From Neorhizobium sp. NCHU2750 (GTDB taxonomy: Bacteria; Pseudomonadota; Alphaproteobacteria; Rhizobiales; Rhizobiaceae), in contig NZ_CP030828.1 in assembly GCF_003597675.1 (NCBI RefSeq), positions 322,001 to 386,000 of the forward strand: DNA of 64,000 nucleotides, given 5' to 3'. Position 1 is the first letter of the stretch; each line of letters begins with the position of its first letter. Shown here in pieces: positions 52,958-61,624 of the stretch. The position numbers were made by a program, and so were the translations under genes. The notes beneath the pieces were generated by a model that saw only the letters and a list, made by a program, of their open reading frames with translations, did not search any database and had not been told where the DNA came from.

Positions 52958-53669
52958 AAATGTCCACAAAAGCTTCGGCGCGCTCGAGGTTCTCAAGGGG
53001 GTCTCGCTCACCGTCGGACGCGGTGAAGTCTTCGCGCTGATCGGTCGATCGGGATCGGGTAAGAGCACGCTGTTGCGCTGCATGAACGGGCTCGAGAAGA
53101 TCAATTCCGGCCGCATCGAAATCGCCGGCCATACGCTCGGTGGCGACGCAAAGTCGCTCCGCAGCCTCAGGACCGATGTCGGTATCGTTTTCCAGAGCTA
53201 CAATCTCTTCCCGCACCTGAGCGTCGGAGAGAACATCATGCTGGCGCCCCGCATCGTCAAGAATGTGGCGCGTCCGGAAGCTCTGAAGATCGCTGAGGAA
53301 GTTTTGCAGCTCGTGGGGCTGTCGGAAAAATTCGATTCTTATCCTGATCAGCTGTCCGGTGGCCAGCAGCAGCGCGTTGCGATTGCCCGGTCGCTTGCCA
53401 TGCGGCCCAAGGTGATGCTTTTCGACGAAGTTACCTCGGCGCTCGATCCGGAACTGACGGAGGAGGTGCTTCTGGTCATGGAGCGTCTGGCGAAGGACGG
53501 GATGACGATGATCCTTGTCACCCACGAAATGGGCTTTGCCCGCCGTGTTGCAACCAACACGGTGTTCATGCATCAGGGCAAGATCTGGGAGGCTGGACCT
53601 TCCAGGGAACTTTTCGCCGACCCGAAAACCCCTGAATTGCGCCAGTTCGTCAAGGCTGATGTGAAGTAG
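52938..53669 (+). CDS. Polar amino-acid-type ABC transporter ATPase (GlnQ/HisP family)
   Basis: This 243-residue ATPase has Walker A GRSGSGKST, Q-loop IVFQSYNLFPHLSVGENIMLAP, signature LSGGQQQRVAIARSLA and Walker B VMLFDEVTSALDPELTEEVL, then the family-typical THEMGFARRVATNTVFMHQGKIWEAGP. It completes the transporter encoded from 50725. Confidence 0.95.
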   Translation: MSELVVENVHKSFGALEVLKGVSLTVGRGEVFALIGRSGSGKSTLLRCMNGLEKINSGRIEIAGHTLGGDAKSLRSLRTDVGIVFQSYNLFPHLSVGENIMLAPRIVKNVARPEALKIAEEVLQLVGLSEKFDSYPDQLSGGQQQRVAIARSLAMRPKVMLFDEVTSALDPELTEEVLLVMERLAKDGMTMILVTHEMGFARRVATNTVFMHQGKIWEAGPSRELFADPKTPELRQFVKADVK

Positions 53670-53817
53670 GACTGTCGTTGGGGTAGCGATTTTACGCCTA
53701 TGGTAAGCCGGTGATCAAATGCGCCGTTTGCCCCATTTGCAATCGCCAAGCACTGGCCGCTGCCTTCCCATCCGGTCATGATGGCGTCTCGTCACAGACA
53801 ATTTGCAGGAGGAATGC

Positions 53818-54594
53818 ATGGCAAGTTCGGACGCGGCAACGCGGGATAAGATCGCACTGGTGACTGGCGGCGGCACGGGCCTCGGCCGCGCGATGTCGAA
53901 AGCGCTCGGCGCCGCCGGCTATACGGTGGTGATTTCCGGCCGGCGCATGGATGTGTTGGAAAAGGCCGTCGCGGAACTTGGCACTGAGACCGGCGCGACC
54001 TATCTCGCGGTTGCCGCTGATGTCGGCGATCCTCAATCCGTCCGTGCGCTTTTCGACACCATCGAGAGCCGCTATGGCCAGCTGGACCTTTTGGTCAACA
54101 ATGCCGGCATGAACGTGCCGAATGTGCCGATCGACGAGCTTTCCATCGACCACTGGAATGCCATCGTGGCCGCCAATCTGACCGGTGCCTTTCTGTGCAC
54201 CCAACAAGCCTTCCGGCTTATGAAGGGTCAAATCCCGCGAGGCGGGCGCATCATCAATAACGGCTCCATCTCGGCCATGGCCCCCCGGCCGAATACAGCG
54301 CCCTATACCGCAACGAAACACGCGATTACCGGTCTTACCAAGTCATCCGCACTCGACGGGCGGCCTTTCGACATTGCCTGCGGGCAAATCGATATCGGTA
54401 ATGCGGCAACAGACATGACGAAAAAGATGTCGGCCGGCGTGATGCAGGCAAACGGTACGATCGCGACGGAAGATACAATGGACGCTGCCGACGTTGCCGA
54501 TGCTGTCGTCTACATGGCAAGCTTGCCGCTCAGCGCCAATGTTCTGTCGATGACGGTCATGGCAACCAAGATGCCATTTGTCGGGCGCGGATAA
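53818..54594 (+). CDS. Short-chain dehydrogenase/reductase
   Basis: This 258-residue classical SDR has the cofactor site [17 protein letters not shown], an active-site Ser in [12 protein letters not shown] and YTATK. AGGAGGAATGC precedes the ATG at 53818. It follows the amino-acid-type transporter by 148 bases on the same strand and faces the idonate operon across a hairpin. It probably oxidises or reduces the transported compound. Sub-family substrate not assignable. Confidence 0.88.
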   Translation: MASSDAATRDKIALVTGGGTGLGRAMSKALGAAGYTVVISGRRMDVLEKAVAELGTETGATYLAVAADVGDPQSVRALFDTIESRYGQLDLLVNNAGMNVPNVPIDELSIDHWNAIVAANLTGAFLCTQQAFRLMKGQIPRGGRIINNGSISAMAPRPNTAPYTATKHAITGLTKSSALDGRPFDIACGQIDIGNAATDMTKKMSAGVMQANGTIATEDTMDAADVADAVVYMASLPLSANVLSMTVMATKMPFVGRG

Positions 54595-54671
54595 TTCACG
54601 GTCGCCAGCACTACCGAAGCCGCCGCCGTGCCACAGCGCACATTCTCAAAACTGATCGCTCCGACGAAATT

Positions 54672-54698
54672 GATGGCAGGCCTGTACGGCCTGCCATC
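54672..54698. terminator. Hairpin between convergent genes
   Basis: An 11-bp perfect stem GATGGCAGGCC with loop TGTAC lies between the SDR (plus, stop 54594) and the small barrel protein gene (minus, stop 54704). No clear T-run follows on either strand, so termination strength is uncertain. Confidence 0.6.
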
Positions 54699-54703
54699 GG
54701 CTT

Positions 54704-55036
54704 TCAGAGCTTGTACTCATTGGCGAGTGTCACGTGATGATGGATGCGGCCTTCGAAGAACTGGCTCAGCACGGCCTCTGTTGCGGCGCGGGCCTCGGTG
54801 CGCACCGGGCTTGCCAGCGCTTCCTCGACGGCCTTAAGGCTCGGATAATTGACCGCCAGGATCATGGGGAATTCCGGCGCGCCCTCATCTCTCGCCTCGG
54901 CAAACGACACACGCACATCGGTCGCATGTGGAAACCGCTTCCATTGCGGCAGGATCTGTTCGAGAACGGCCTTGCGGAAAGCCTCGGTCTGGCCTTCCTT
55001 CACTTTGCCTTCGAACAATGCATAGCGGGTAATCAT
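54704..55036 (-). CDS. Small dimeric alpha/beta-barrel (ABM/Dabb-like) protein, copy 1
   Basis: This 110-residue protein has ferredoxin-like pattern: ITRYALFEGKVKEGQTEAFRKAVLEQILPQWKRFP, then strand segments and the C-terminal FFEGRIHHHVTLANEY. It is clearly related to the protein at 61625-61948 (LPxW, SPVRxE, xHHxV). Families with this fold include antibiotic-biosynthesis monooxygenase, stress-responsive Dabb and sugar mutarotases. It is the last gene of the six-gene minus operon and overlaps the upstream stop-start by four bases. A mutarotase- or isomerase-like helper for sugar acids is only a guess. Confidence 0.78.
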   Translation of the reverse strand: MITRYALFEGKVKEGQTEAFRKAVLEQILPQWKRFPHATDVRVSFAEARDEGAPEFPMILAVNYPSLKAVEEALASPVRTEARAATEAVLSQFFEGRIHHHVTLANEYKL

Positions 55037-55920
55037 TCCAAATTCTCCCTATTTGGTCCTCTGAAAAATTCCATCAGCGCTGCCTGATCTTCTCCGCCAA
55101 GGCCGGCGGCGGTCAGCATGCGATGTACCTCGGCACACACCGCCGTCAGCGGCATGGTCGTGTGGGTTCGTCGGGCAAGGTCCTGCGCACCGTTCAGATC
55201 CTTGACCATGTTGTCTATGCGGCCGGTGCGGCGGTAATCCTTCGCTACGTAGCGCGGCATATATTCCTGCAGGATGGCGCTGTCGGCGCGCCCGCCCTTC
55301 AGTGCGAGCGGGATTTTCGCGGCGTCAACGCCGGCATCGAGTGCCAGTTGCGTTGCTTCCGCGACAGCGAGGAAGCCTAGGCCGCAGAGCACCTGATTGA
55401 TGAGCTTGGTCGTCTGGCCTGCGCCGACCGGTCCCATATGGGTATAGTTGGTGGCGACGTCCTTGAGTACCGCATGAGCGTCGGCCACGTCCTTTTCCGA
55501 GCCGCCGGCCATCAGGGTCAATTGTCCGATCAACGCCTTCGGTGCGCCGCCGGAAAGCGGGCTGTCGACCCACCGCAGGCCCTTTTCCGCCGCGTCGGCT
55601 GCAAGCTGTTTCGTCGCGTCCGGATCGATCGAAGACATGTCGATGATCAGCGTTCCAGGCTTTGCGCCGGCCGCGACGCCGGCTTCTCCGAAGACTGCGC
55701 GGCGGACGATAGAAGGCGAGTTGAGGCTGAGAATGACGGTGTCGCTCGCCGCTGCCGCCTCGGCGGCCGTCGTTGCGGCGAAGGCTCCCTTGTCGACAAG
55801 CGCCTGCACTCTTTCGGTGTCGAGATCGAAAACCGTCAGGCGGTTGCCGGTCTCGGCCAGGCGTGCCCCGATGGCACCACCCATGGCGCCGGCACCGATC
55901 AGTGCGATCCTGTTGTCCAT
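55033..55920 (-). CDS. 3-hydroxyisobutyrate dehydrogenase-like NAD(P) oxidoreductase
   Basis: This 295-residue beta-hydroxyacid dehydrogenase has the nucleotide site IALIGAGAMGGAIGARLAETG, the substrate segment VDSPLSGGAPKALIGQLTLMAGG and the catalytic Lys in GAGQTTKLINQVLCG. Relatives include tartronate semialdehyde reductase, 3-hydroxyisobutyrate dehydrogenase and L-threonate dehydrogenase. In the idonate operon it probably acts on a 2- or 3-hydroxy sugar acid. It overlaps gntK by 22 bases. Confidence 0.9.
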   Translation of the reverse strand: MDNRIALIGAGAMGGAIGARLAETGNRLTVFDLDTERVQALVDKGAFAATTAAEAAAASDTVILSLNSPSIVRRAVFGEAGVAAGAKPGTLIIDMSSIDPDATKQLAADAAEKGLRWVDSPLSGGAPKALIGQLTLMAGGSEKDVADAHAVLKDVATNYTHMGPVGAGQTTKLINQVLCGLGFLAVAEATQLALDAGVDAAKIPLALKGGRADSAILQEYMPRYVAKDYRRTGRIDNMVKDLNGAQDLARRTHTTMPLTAVCAEVHRMLTAAGLGGEDQAALMEFFRGPNRENLE

Positions 55921-56435
55921 GATGAATTCTCCTCCAGTTTCTTGACGATAAGATCAGCCAACGCCTCCAGCGGCTGATCGATATCGACGGTAATTGCACC
56001 TTCATCCGGACCGGGCGGCTCAAGGGCGGAAAATTGGCTATCCAGCAGGCTCGTCGGCATGAAGTGGCCGGCGCGGGCGCCCATACGGGCACCAATCAAT
56101 GCCTTGCTGCCCGACAGGTGAACGAAGGCAACCGGGCCTCCGGCCTCCTTGCGGATGAGATCACGATAGCGCCGCTTCAGCGACGAGCAGCCAATGATTC
56201 CCGGACCATCCGGCGATGCCAGTTCTTGCCCGACCATTGTCAGCCAGGGCCAGCGGTCGTCATCCGTCAGCGCTTCGCCACGGCTCATCTTTTCGATATT
56301 GGCGGCCGGGTGGAGGTCATCACCATCGCGGTAGGCGACGCCAAGCCGGTCGGCGAGGGCAGCCCCCACCGAAGACTTGCCGCAGCCCGCAACGCCCATC
56401 AGCACCATTCGCCCTTTGCGGGATGCGCCACTCAT
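55899..56435 (-). CDS. gntK: Gluconokinase (GntK/IdnK family)
   Basis: This 178-residue P-loop kinase has Walker A GVAGCGKSS. The family block RDGDDLHPAANIEKMSRGEALTDDDRWPWLTMVGQEL is diagnostic of bacterial gluconokinase, followed by CSSLKRRYRDLIRKE, GHFMPTSLLDSQFSALEPPGPDE and VDIDQPLEAL. It phosphorylates D-gluconate to 6-phosphogluconate, the entry to the Entner-Doudoroff route. The ATG at 56435 sits one base from the idnO stop. Confidence 0.94.
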   Translation of the reverse strand: MSGASRKGRMVLMGVAGCGKSSVGAALADRLGVAYRDGDDLHPAANIEKMSRGEALTDDDRWPWLTMVGQELASPDGPGIIGCSSLKRRYRDLIRKEAGGPVAFVHLSGSKALIGARMGARAGHFMPTSLLDSQFSALEPPGPDEGAITVDIDQPLEALADLIVKKLEENSSWTTGSH

Positions 56436-56436
56436 C

Positions 56437-57192
56437 TCAGAGCGACGCCGTGATGCCGCCGTCGACATAAAGCACATGGCCATTGACGAAGGACGAGGCG
56501 TTCGAAGACAGGAAGATGCAGGCGCCGACGAGTTCCTCGACCTTGCCCCAGCGTCCTGCCGGTGTGCGCTTTTCCAGCCACGCGGTAAAGGTCGGATCAG
56601 CGACCAGAGCAGCGTTCAACGGTGTCTCGAAATAGCCAGGCGCGATAGCATTGCATTGCAATCCGTATTTCGCCCAGTCGGTGGCCATGCCCTTGGTCAG
56701 GTTGCCGACGGCGCCCTTGGTGGCCGTATAAGGCGCAATGCCCGGCCGGGCCAGCGATGTCTGGACGCTGGCGATATTGATGATCTTGCCGGCGCCGCGT
56801 TTGATCATGTGGCGGGCGACCGCTTGCCCGACATTGAAGACGCTGGAAATATTGGTTTTCAGCAGCCGTTCGAAGGCATCTGCCGGAAAATCTTCCAGCG
56901 GCGTACGGTGCTGCATGCCGGCATTGTTGACGAGAATGTCGATGGCGCCGTGCTCTGCCTCGAAAGCATCGACGGTGGCACGCACCGCGTCATGGTCGGT
57001 GGCGTCGAAGGCAAGCGTATGCTTGACGCCGAGCTTTGCAGCCGCGGCTTGCAGTTTCGCCTCGTCGCGACCGTTGAGGATGACGTCGGCGCCAGCGGCC
57101 GCCAGCCCTTCCGCGAGGGCATAGCCTATGCCCTGCGAGGAGCCGGTGACGAGGGCGCGCTTGCCCGTCAGGTCGAAAATCTGAATGCTCAT
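56437..57192 (-). CDS. idnO: Gluconate 5-dehydrogenase (IdnO-like SDR)
   Basis: This 251-residue SDR has TGSSQGIGYA, VNNAGMQHR, Ser in NIASVQTSLARPG and YTATK. The C-terminal region APGYFETPLNAALVADPTFTAWLEKRTPAGRWGKVEELVGACIFLSS followed by SFVNGHVLYVDGG matches the E. coli IdnO pattern closely. It reduces 5-ketogluconate to D-gluconate. It lies between idnD and gntK, the same order of reaction steps as in the idonate pathway. Confidence 0.92.
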   Translation of the reverse strand: MSIQIFDLTGKRALVTGSSQGIGYALAEGLAAAGADVILNGRDEAKLQAAAAKLGVKHTLAFDATDHDAVRATVDAFEAEHGAIDILVNNAGMQHRTPLEDFPADAFERLLKTNISSVFNVGQAVARHMIKRGAGKIINIASVQTSLARPGIAPYTATKGAVGNLTKGMATDWAKYGLQCNAIAPGYFETPLNAALVADPTFTAWLEKRTPAGRWGKVEELVGACIFLSSNASSFVNGHVLYVDGGITASL

Positions 57193-57224
57193 AAGTCCTC
57201 CCGAAGCGCTTCCCGCTTCGTCTG

Positions 57225-58256
57225 TCAGCTGAATTGGATCTGCGTCTTCATCGATTGCCCCTTGTCGGTGGCAATCTCGAAGGCCTTGAGTGCCTCCGAC
57301 AACGGCAGGGTGTGGGTGATCAGCGGCTTCACGTCGATCAGGCCGCCCTGCATGAGGCGAACGGCAGTCTCGAACTCCTCGTGGAAACGGAACGAACCGC
57401 GCAGGTCCAGTTCCTTCGACGTGATCAGCATCATCGGCAGGCTCATTTCGCCGCCAAGGCCGAGCTGGACGATAACGCCACGCGGACGCATCGCCTGTAT
57501 GCCGCTGACGAGTGCCGGTGCAGCGCCCGAGCACTCGTAGAGCACATCGAAATAGCCCTTGTTCTGGCTGAAGGGCGCCAGGCCGTCGGGGTTTTCCGAG
57601 AGGTTGATGGTGCGGTCGGCGCCGACAGTGCGGGCAAAGCCCAGCGCCCGTTCGGACAGGTCGGCCGCGACGATTTCTCCGGCACCGGCGCGTCGTGCAG
57701 CGAGGATGGACAATGTACCGATCGGCCCGCAACCGGTGACCAATACCCGCTTGCCCAGTATTTCACCAGCGCGGCGTGTCGCATGCAGTGTTACCGACAG
57801 CGGCTCCGCCATTGCCGCCTCACCGGCACTCAGCCCGTCCGCCTTGACGCATTGGCTGGCGTTGGCGACCAGCCGTTCCCGGAAGGCGCCCTGAATATGC
57901 GGGAAAGGCATGGCCGAGCCGTAGAACCGCATATTGAAGCAGTGGTTCGGGAGGCCTTTGAGGCAGTATTCGCAATGGCCACAGGGACGTGACGGGGAGA
58001 CGGCGACGAGATCGCCGATCGCGAGGCCGGAAACGCCTTCGCCAAGTGCCGCGATATGACCGGACACCTCATGGCCGAGGATCATCGGTTCCTTGATGCG
58101 CACGGTGCCGAAGCCGCCATGCAGATAATAGTGAAGATCGGAGCCGCAGATGCCGCCGGCGGCAAGGCGGACTTCGACTTCGCCGGGGCCTGGCGCCTCG
58201 ACGGAGCTTTCCTCAATTCTGAGGTCTTTTGGTGCGTGGATGACGATTGCTTTCAT
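57225..58256 (-). CDS. idnD: L-idonate 5-dehydrogenase (zinc MDR family)
   Basis: This 343-residue medium-chain zinc dehydrogenase has catalytic-zinc residues in GGICGSDLHYY and GHEVSGH and structural zinc cysteines in PCGHCEYCLKGLPNHC. The segment FNMRFYGSAMPFPHIQGAFRERL and GPIGTLSILAARRAGA follow the E. coli IdnD pattern, ending with the LDLRGSFRFHEEF block. It oxidises L-idonate to 5-ketogluconate with NAD(P). Second gene of the operon, 32 bases before idnO. Confidence 0.93.
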   Translation of the reverse strand: MKAIVIHAPKDLRIEESSVEAPGPGEVEVRLAAGGICGSDLHYYLHGGFGTVRIKEPMILGHEVSGHIAALGEGVSGLAIGDLVAVSPSRPCGHCEYCLKGLPNHCFNMRFYGSAMPFPHIQGAFRERLVANASQCVKADGLSAGEAAMAEPLSVTLHATRRAGEILGKRVLVTGCGPIGTLSILAARRAGAGEIVAADLSERALGFARTVGADRTINLSENPDGLAPFSQNKGYFDVLYECSGAAPALVSGIQAMRPRGVIVQLGLGGEMSLPMMLITSKELDLRGSFRFHEEFETAVRLMQGGLIDVKPLITHTLPLSEALKAFEIATDKGQSMKTQIQFS

Positions 58257-58266
58257 CGGATTTCCC

Positions 58267-59214
58267 TCACAGAACCGGGGTCAACAGCGGCCGGCCTTCA
58301 AAATGGGCCGAAAGATTGTCGAACACCAGCGCGCCCATTGCCTTGCGGGTCTCAAATGTTCCCGATGCCATATGGGGCTGCAGGAGCACATTATCGAGCG
58401 CCAGGAAACGCGCATTGAGATTTGGTTCGCCATCGAACACGTCGAGTGCCGCGGCTCCGAGCGCCTTGCTTTCCAGTGCATCGAGAAGAGCCGCTTCATC
58501 GATGTTGGAGGCCCTTGAAATGTTGATCAGCATACCTTCCGGCCCAAGCGCCTCGATCACCTTCTGGCCAACGATATGGCGGGTTTCGGCGGATGCGGCG
58601 AGAGTGACGAACAGGAAATCGGAGCGTGCAGCCAGATCGACCGGATCAGCGACGAATGCCCAATCGGGGGCATAATCTTTCGCGCTCACGTCGCTATAGG
58701 CGATGTCCATATCGAAACCGGCGAGGCGTTTGGCGACCTCGAAGCCGATACGACCGAGACCGAGTACGCCGGCACGCTTTCCATGCACGCGCGACTTCAG
58801 CGGATAAAGGCCCTTCTTGGCCCAGTCGCCGCTCCGCACCCAGCTTTCGCCACCGATCATGCCGCGCGCCTGCGCCAGCATCATTGCAACGCCCAGATCC
58901 GCCACGTCCTTGGTCAGAACGTCTGGCGTGTTGGTAACCCGGATACCGCGCTCCCGCGCCGCTGCCAGATCGACCGCGTCGTAACCGACGCCATAGACGC
59001 TGATGACTTCGAGCTTGGGAAGCGCCTCGATCATGGCGCGGTTTGCACCAAGCTCTCCGCGTGTGGCAATCCCTCTGATTTCGCTGCCTTTCTTTCTCAG
59101 AAAGTCAGCTTTCTCGGTCGCTTCGAAATAGCGGTGCATGGTGAAATTTGCGTTCAGCCGCTCCTCATCCCAGACAGGATAAGGGCCGACCTGAAGGATT
59201 TCTATCTTACTCAA
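58267..59214 (-). CDS. D-isomer-specific 2-hydroxyacid dehydrogenase (GhrB/2-ketogluconate reductase-like)
   Basis: This 315-residue oxidoreductase has the Rossmann motif VLGLGRIGFEVAKRLAGF, substrate-binding Arg in the ASAETRHIVG loop, catalytic Glu near DVFDGEPNLN and His in LLQPHMASGTFETR. The family includes glyoxylate/hydroxypyruvate and 2-ketogluconate reductases. The likely start is a rare TTG at 59214 with GGAGGAGAC just upstream; no ATG fits before the operator. First gene of the idonate operon, with a perfect operator 19 bases upstream of its start codon. Confidence 0.9.
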   Translation of the reverse strand: MSKIEILQVGPYPVWDEERLNANFTMHRYFEATEKADFLRKKGSEIRGIATRGELGANRAMIEALPKLEVISVYGVGYDAVDLAAARERGIRVTNTPDVLTKDVADLGVAMMLAQARGMIGGESWVRSGDWAKKGLYPLKSRVHGKRAGVLGLGRIGFEVAKRLAGFDMDIAYSDVSAKDYAPDWAFVADPVDLAARSDFLFVTLAASAETRHIVGQKVIEALGPEGMLINISRASNIDEAALLDALESKALGAAALDVFDGEPNLNARFLALDNVLLQPHMASGTFETRKAMGALVFDNLSAHFEGRPLLTPVL

Positions 59215-59232
59215 AGGTGTCTCCTCCTCTTC

Positions 59233-59252
59233 TATTGTTATCGATAACAATA
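59233..59252. promoter_or_regulatory. LacI/GntR-type operator (site D, perfect 20-bp palindrome)
   Basis: A 20-base perfect palindrome with core ATTGTTATCGATAACAAT is the best copy of the regulon motif. It lies directly before the 2-hydroxyacid dehydrogenase gene, so repression of the whole minus-strand idonate operon is expected. The E. coli GntR/IdnR operator, as I recall it, is ATGTTACCGGTAACAT, with the same arms and a different four-base centre. Confidence 0.82.
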
Positions 59253-59761
59253 ATGGCTCCAGTCGTTTTGTCCAGTGCCCTGTTTGACGCAGTGATGAGG
59301 CGGATGGTGAGGCTGCAGGGTAGCCGCACGACAATCCCGACCGGGAGACGAATGGATGAATCCCGCAGACACAGTGAAAAAAATGCGCAGGTCGCAATGC
59401 GCCGCATCGGCAAATTGTGGAGTTAGGTCTGGACGGTCGTAGGAACACGTTAGCGTGAGACATCAGGTGACATTCGATGAAACGTCGATGGCCCCGCTCG
59501 GAGAGCCCCAAGAGGTTCTTGATCCAAGTGCCGTGATCGTAAGGTGCGTCCTCCCTAAGCCCAGAAGCATGATTGGGCCCGGATATCTGGGCGCTTCAAG
59601 GATCTGGGAAACCATGGCTGTCAGCGCAAGAGCTAGCAGAAAACGCTACGCTTCGCCGTCTAACTTGAAGTGGGCCACACCTTTCTCGCACATGCAGGCG
59701 GATTTCTGCCTATGCCCCTCCGTGGCGATTTAGCACAACCAACAACGTTGACCCTCGTTTG

Positions 59762-59775
59762 TGATATCGATAACA
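59762..59775. promoter_or_regulatory. LacI/GntR-type operator (site E)
   Basis: TGATATCGATAACA matches 13 of 14 bases of TGTTATCGATAACA and is the exact reverse complement of site F at 62055. It lies 32 bases before a GGGAGAGAG ribosome site and about 385 bases before the MFS transporter gene, so the transcript would have a long leader. Confidence 0.7.
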
Positions 59776-59807
59776 TCTGGTTCATTGACGTTGGGAGAGA
59801 GTGAAAC

Positions 59808-59843
59808 ATGCAATCCATTTATTTGCACATTTGCAGAAGCTGA
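59808..59843 (+). CDS. Possible short leader peptide (11 residues)
   Basis: GGGAGAGAGTGAAAC is followed by an ATG and the frame MQSIYLHICRS then TGA. The ribosome site is as good as those of the real genes here and it sits just after an operator, where an operon's first gene would be expected. It may be a leader peptide or the stub of a gene lost by deletion. There is no homology evidence. Confidence 0.3.
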   Translation: MQSIYLHICRS

Positions 59844-60159
59844 TAGAGGTGCGGGCTGGCTGCTGCGCCGTTTCAGCGCGGTGGTTGGAACATTCGCCGG
59901 CGGTTGATCAGAAACCGGCTCCTCGATGGAGCACTAGCTGCTCGCTGAGCAGTTTTAGTTTGACCGCAGGCACTTAGCCAACCAAGCCGCTCCCTCCTTA
60001 GTCCCCACCTATTGTCGGCCGCCGGCTGTCGCGTAACGCAGCAGCATGTGAGGCCCGGAAACAGAGTTCAACAAGGCCGCACGGGAGGACCGCGCGAAGC
60101 GCGGCCGTGTGTGCCGAAACGCATCCGCTGGATGCTTTTTGGAAGATGGGAGTTCAAGC

Positions 60160-61461
60160 ATGTCCAATACAAGAATAGCGCCTACCTATGCCGCGGGAGG
60201 AGTGGAGGCAATTCCAAAGCGGCGTTGGTTCAATGTCATCGTCCCGATCATGATCCTCTGCATCGTTTCCTATATGGACCGCACCAATATCGGGTTTGCG
60301 ATCCCGGGAGGCATGTCGAAGGAGCTGGCAATGTCCGCCTCCTTTGCAGGCCTGGCTGCGGGCATATTTTTTATCGGTTATCTTTTCCTCCAGGTGCCGG
60401 GCGGGCAGCTTGCTGCGCGTGGCAATGCCAAGAAGTTCCTCACCTGGTCCATGGTATCCTGGGGCGTCATCTGCATCCTGACATCCTACGTCACGAACGA
60501 GATGCAACTCCTAGGCCTTCGCTTCGCTCTTGGCGTGGCGGAAGGCGGCATGCTTCCCGTCGTACTGACGATGATCAGCAAGTGGTTTCCCGATGAGGAA
60601 CGTGGTCGCGCAACCGCAATCACGATCATGTTCGTGCCGATTGCCAACATTATATCCGGACCGATCGCAGGTTTTGTCGTTCAGAATTTCGGATGGCGTG
60701 ATTTGTTTATGATCGAAGGCCTGGTTTCCTTCATCCTGATCATTCCGTGGGTGCTGATGGTCGAGGAGGATCCGGCCAAGGCCAAGTGGCTATCGTCGGC
60801 CGAGCGCGACTATATCGTTGGTCGCCTCAAGGAAGAGCAGGAAACCCTGGCACGCACGCCGGCGGTCGAAAAAGCGACGCTGTCACAGATCATGGCTGAC
60901 AAGGCCATGTGGCAACTCATTGCAATCAACTTCTTCTATCAGACTGCAATCTATGCCTTCGTCATCTGGTTGCCCACGGTCATCAAGAACTTGACGCACG
61001 GTGACATAGCCTTCGTCGGCATGCTCTCCATGCTTCCCTATGTCGGCACCATGATCGGCATGTATGTGATCGGAAGGCTTTCCGACACGTCGGGCAAACG
61101 CAAGAAGTACGTCATTCTGCCGCTGATGCTGCTGGCTGTCAGCCTGCTGCTGTCGGTGGTCTTCAAGGAACAGCCCTGGATATCGTTCATATGCCTCATT
61201 TTTGCAGGAACTTTCCTGCAGGCAGCCGCATCGGTATTCTGGACGATCCCACCGGCTCTGTTTACCGCGTCGGTTGCAGGTGGAGCCAGAGGCGTCATCA
61301 ATGCACTCGGCAATCTCGGCGGTTTCATCGGGCCCTTCCTGCTCGGCTGGCTTACCGATGTCTTCGGAAGTACCGATTACGGCGTTCTGACTCTCGTTGC
61401 GCTTCTGGTCCTGTCCTCGATCATAACCCTGACGCTGCCGACATCGCGCGCCAAGGCCTGA
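60160..61461 (+). CDS. MFS sugar-acid transporter (anion:cation symporter family)
   Basis: This 433-residue carrier has about twelve helices. It is of the ACS type (GudP/ExuT/galactonate transporter group): VPIMILCIVSYMDRTNIGFAIPGGM in TM1, FFIGYLFLQVPGGQLAARGNAKKF with motif A features, FALGVAEGGMLPVVLTMISKWFPDEERGRATAI in TM4, and FGWRDLFMIEG. It probably imports gluconate, idonate, ketogluconate or a related acid by proton symport, in line with the operator upstream and the idn genes next door. The ATG at 60160 follows GGAAGATGGGAG. Confidence 0.92.
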   Translation: MSNTRIAPTYAAGGVEAIPKRRWFNVIVPIMILCIVSYMDRTNIGFAIPGGMSKELAMSASFAGLAAGIFFIGYLFLQVPGGQLAARGNAKKFLTWSMVSWGVICILTSYVTNEMQLLGLRFALGVAEGGMLPVVLTMISKWFPDEERGRATAITIMFVPIANIISGPIAGFVVQNFGWRDLFMIEGLVSFILIIPWVLMVEEDPAKAKWLSSAERDYIVGRLKEEQETLARTPAVEKATLSQIMADKAMWQLIAINFFYQTAIYAFVIWLPTVIKNLTHGDIAFVGMLSMLPYVGTMIGMYVIGRLSDTSGKRKKYVILPLMLLAVSLLLSVVFKEQPWISFICLIFAGTFLQAAASVFWTIPPALFTASVAGGARGVINALGNLGGFIGPFLLGWLTDVFGSTDYGVLTLVALLVLSSIITLTLPTSRAKA

Positions 61462-61624
61462 TCAGCATTCTCAACTTTTTGAGATAACGACAAAGGCTCA
61501 GCCGGATCAGCCTATCCGGTTGAGCCGGTCGGCAATTCCAGCGGGACTGTCGGAAAATCGGAAATTTACGTTTCCGGCAGTCCTGGCAATGCAAGAAAAC
61601 ACGATTTTCCGGATAATGAGGTCC

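Larger units (their letters stand above)
59253..60159. other. Long leader/intergenic region before the MFS gene
   Basis: Apart from the operator at 59762, this 907-base stretch holds no gene I can support. A 12-codon reading frame with a good ribosome site follows the operator (59808-59843). A small GC hairpin CCGCGC-GAA-GCGCGG lies at 60090-60104, 55 bases before the MFS start. The remaining open frames lack codon bias. Confidence 0.5.

Noticed and set aside
59455-59733. 92-codon plus-strand frame in the MFS leader region
   Set aside because: No ribosome site, biased composition or recognisable motif; it lies before the operator that begins the next unit.
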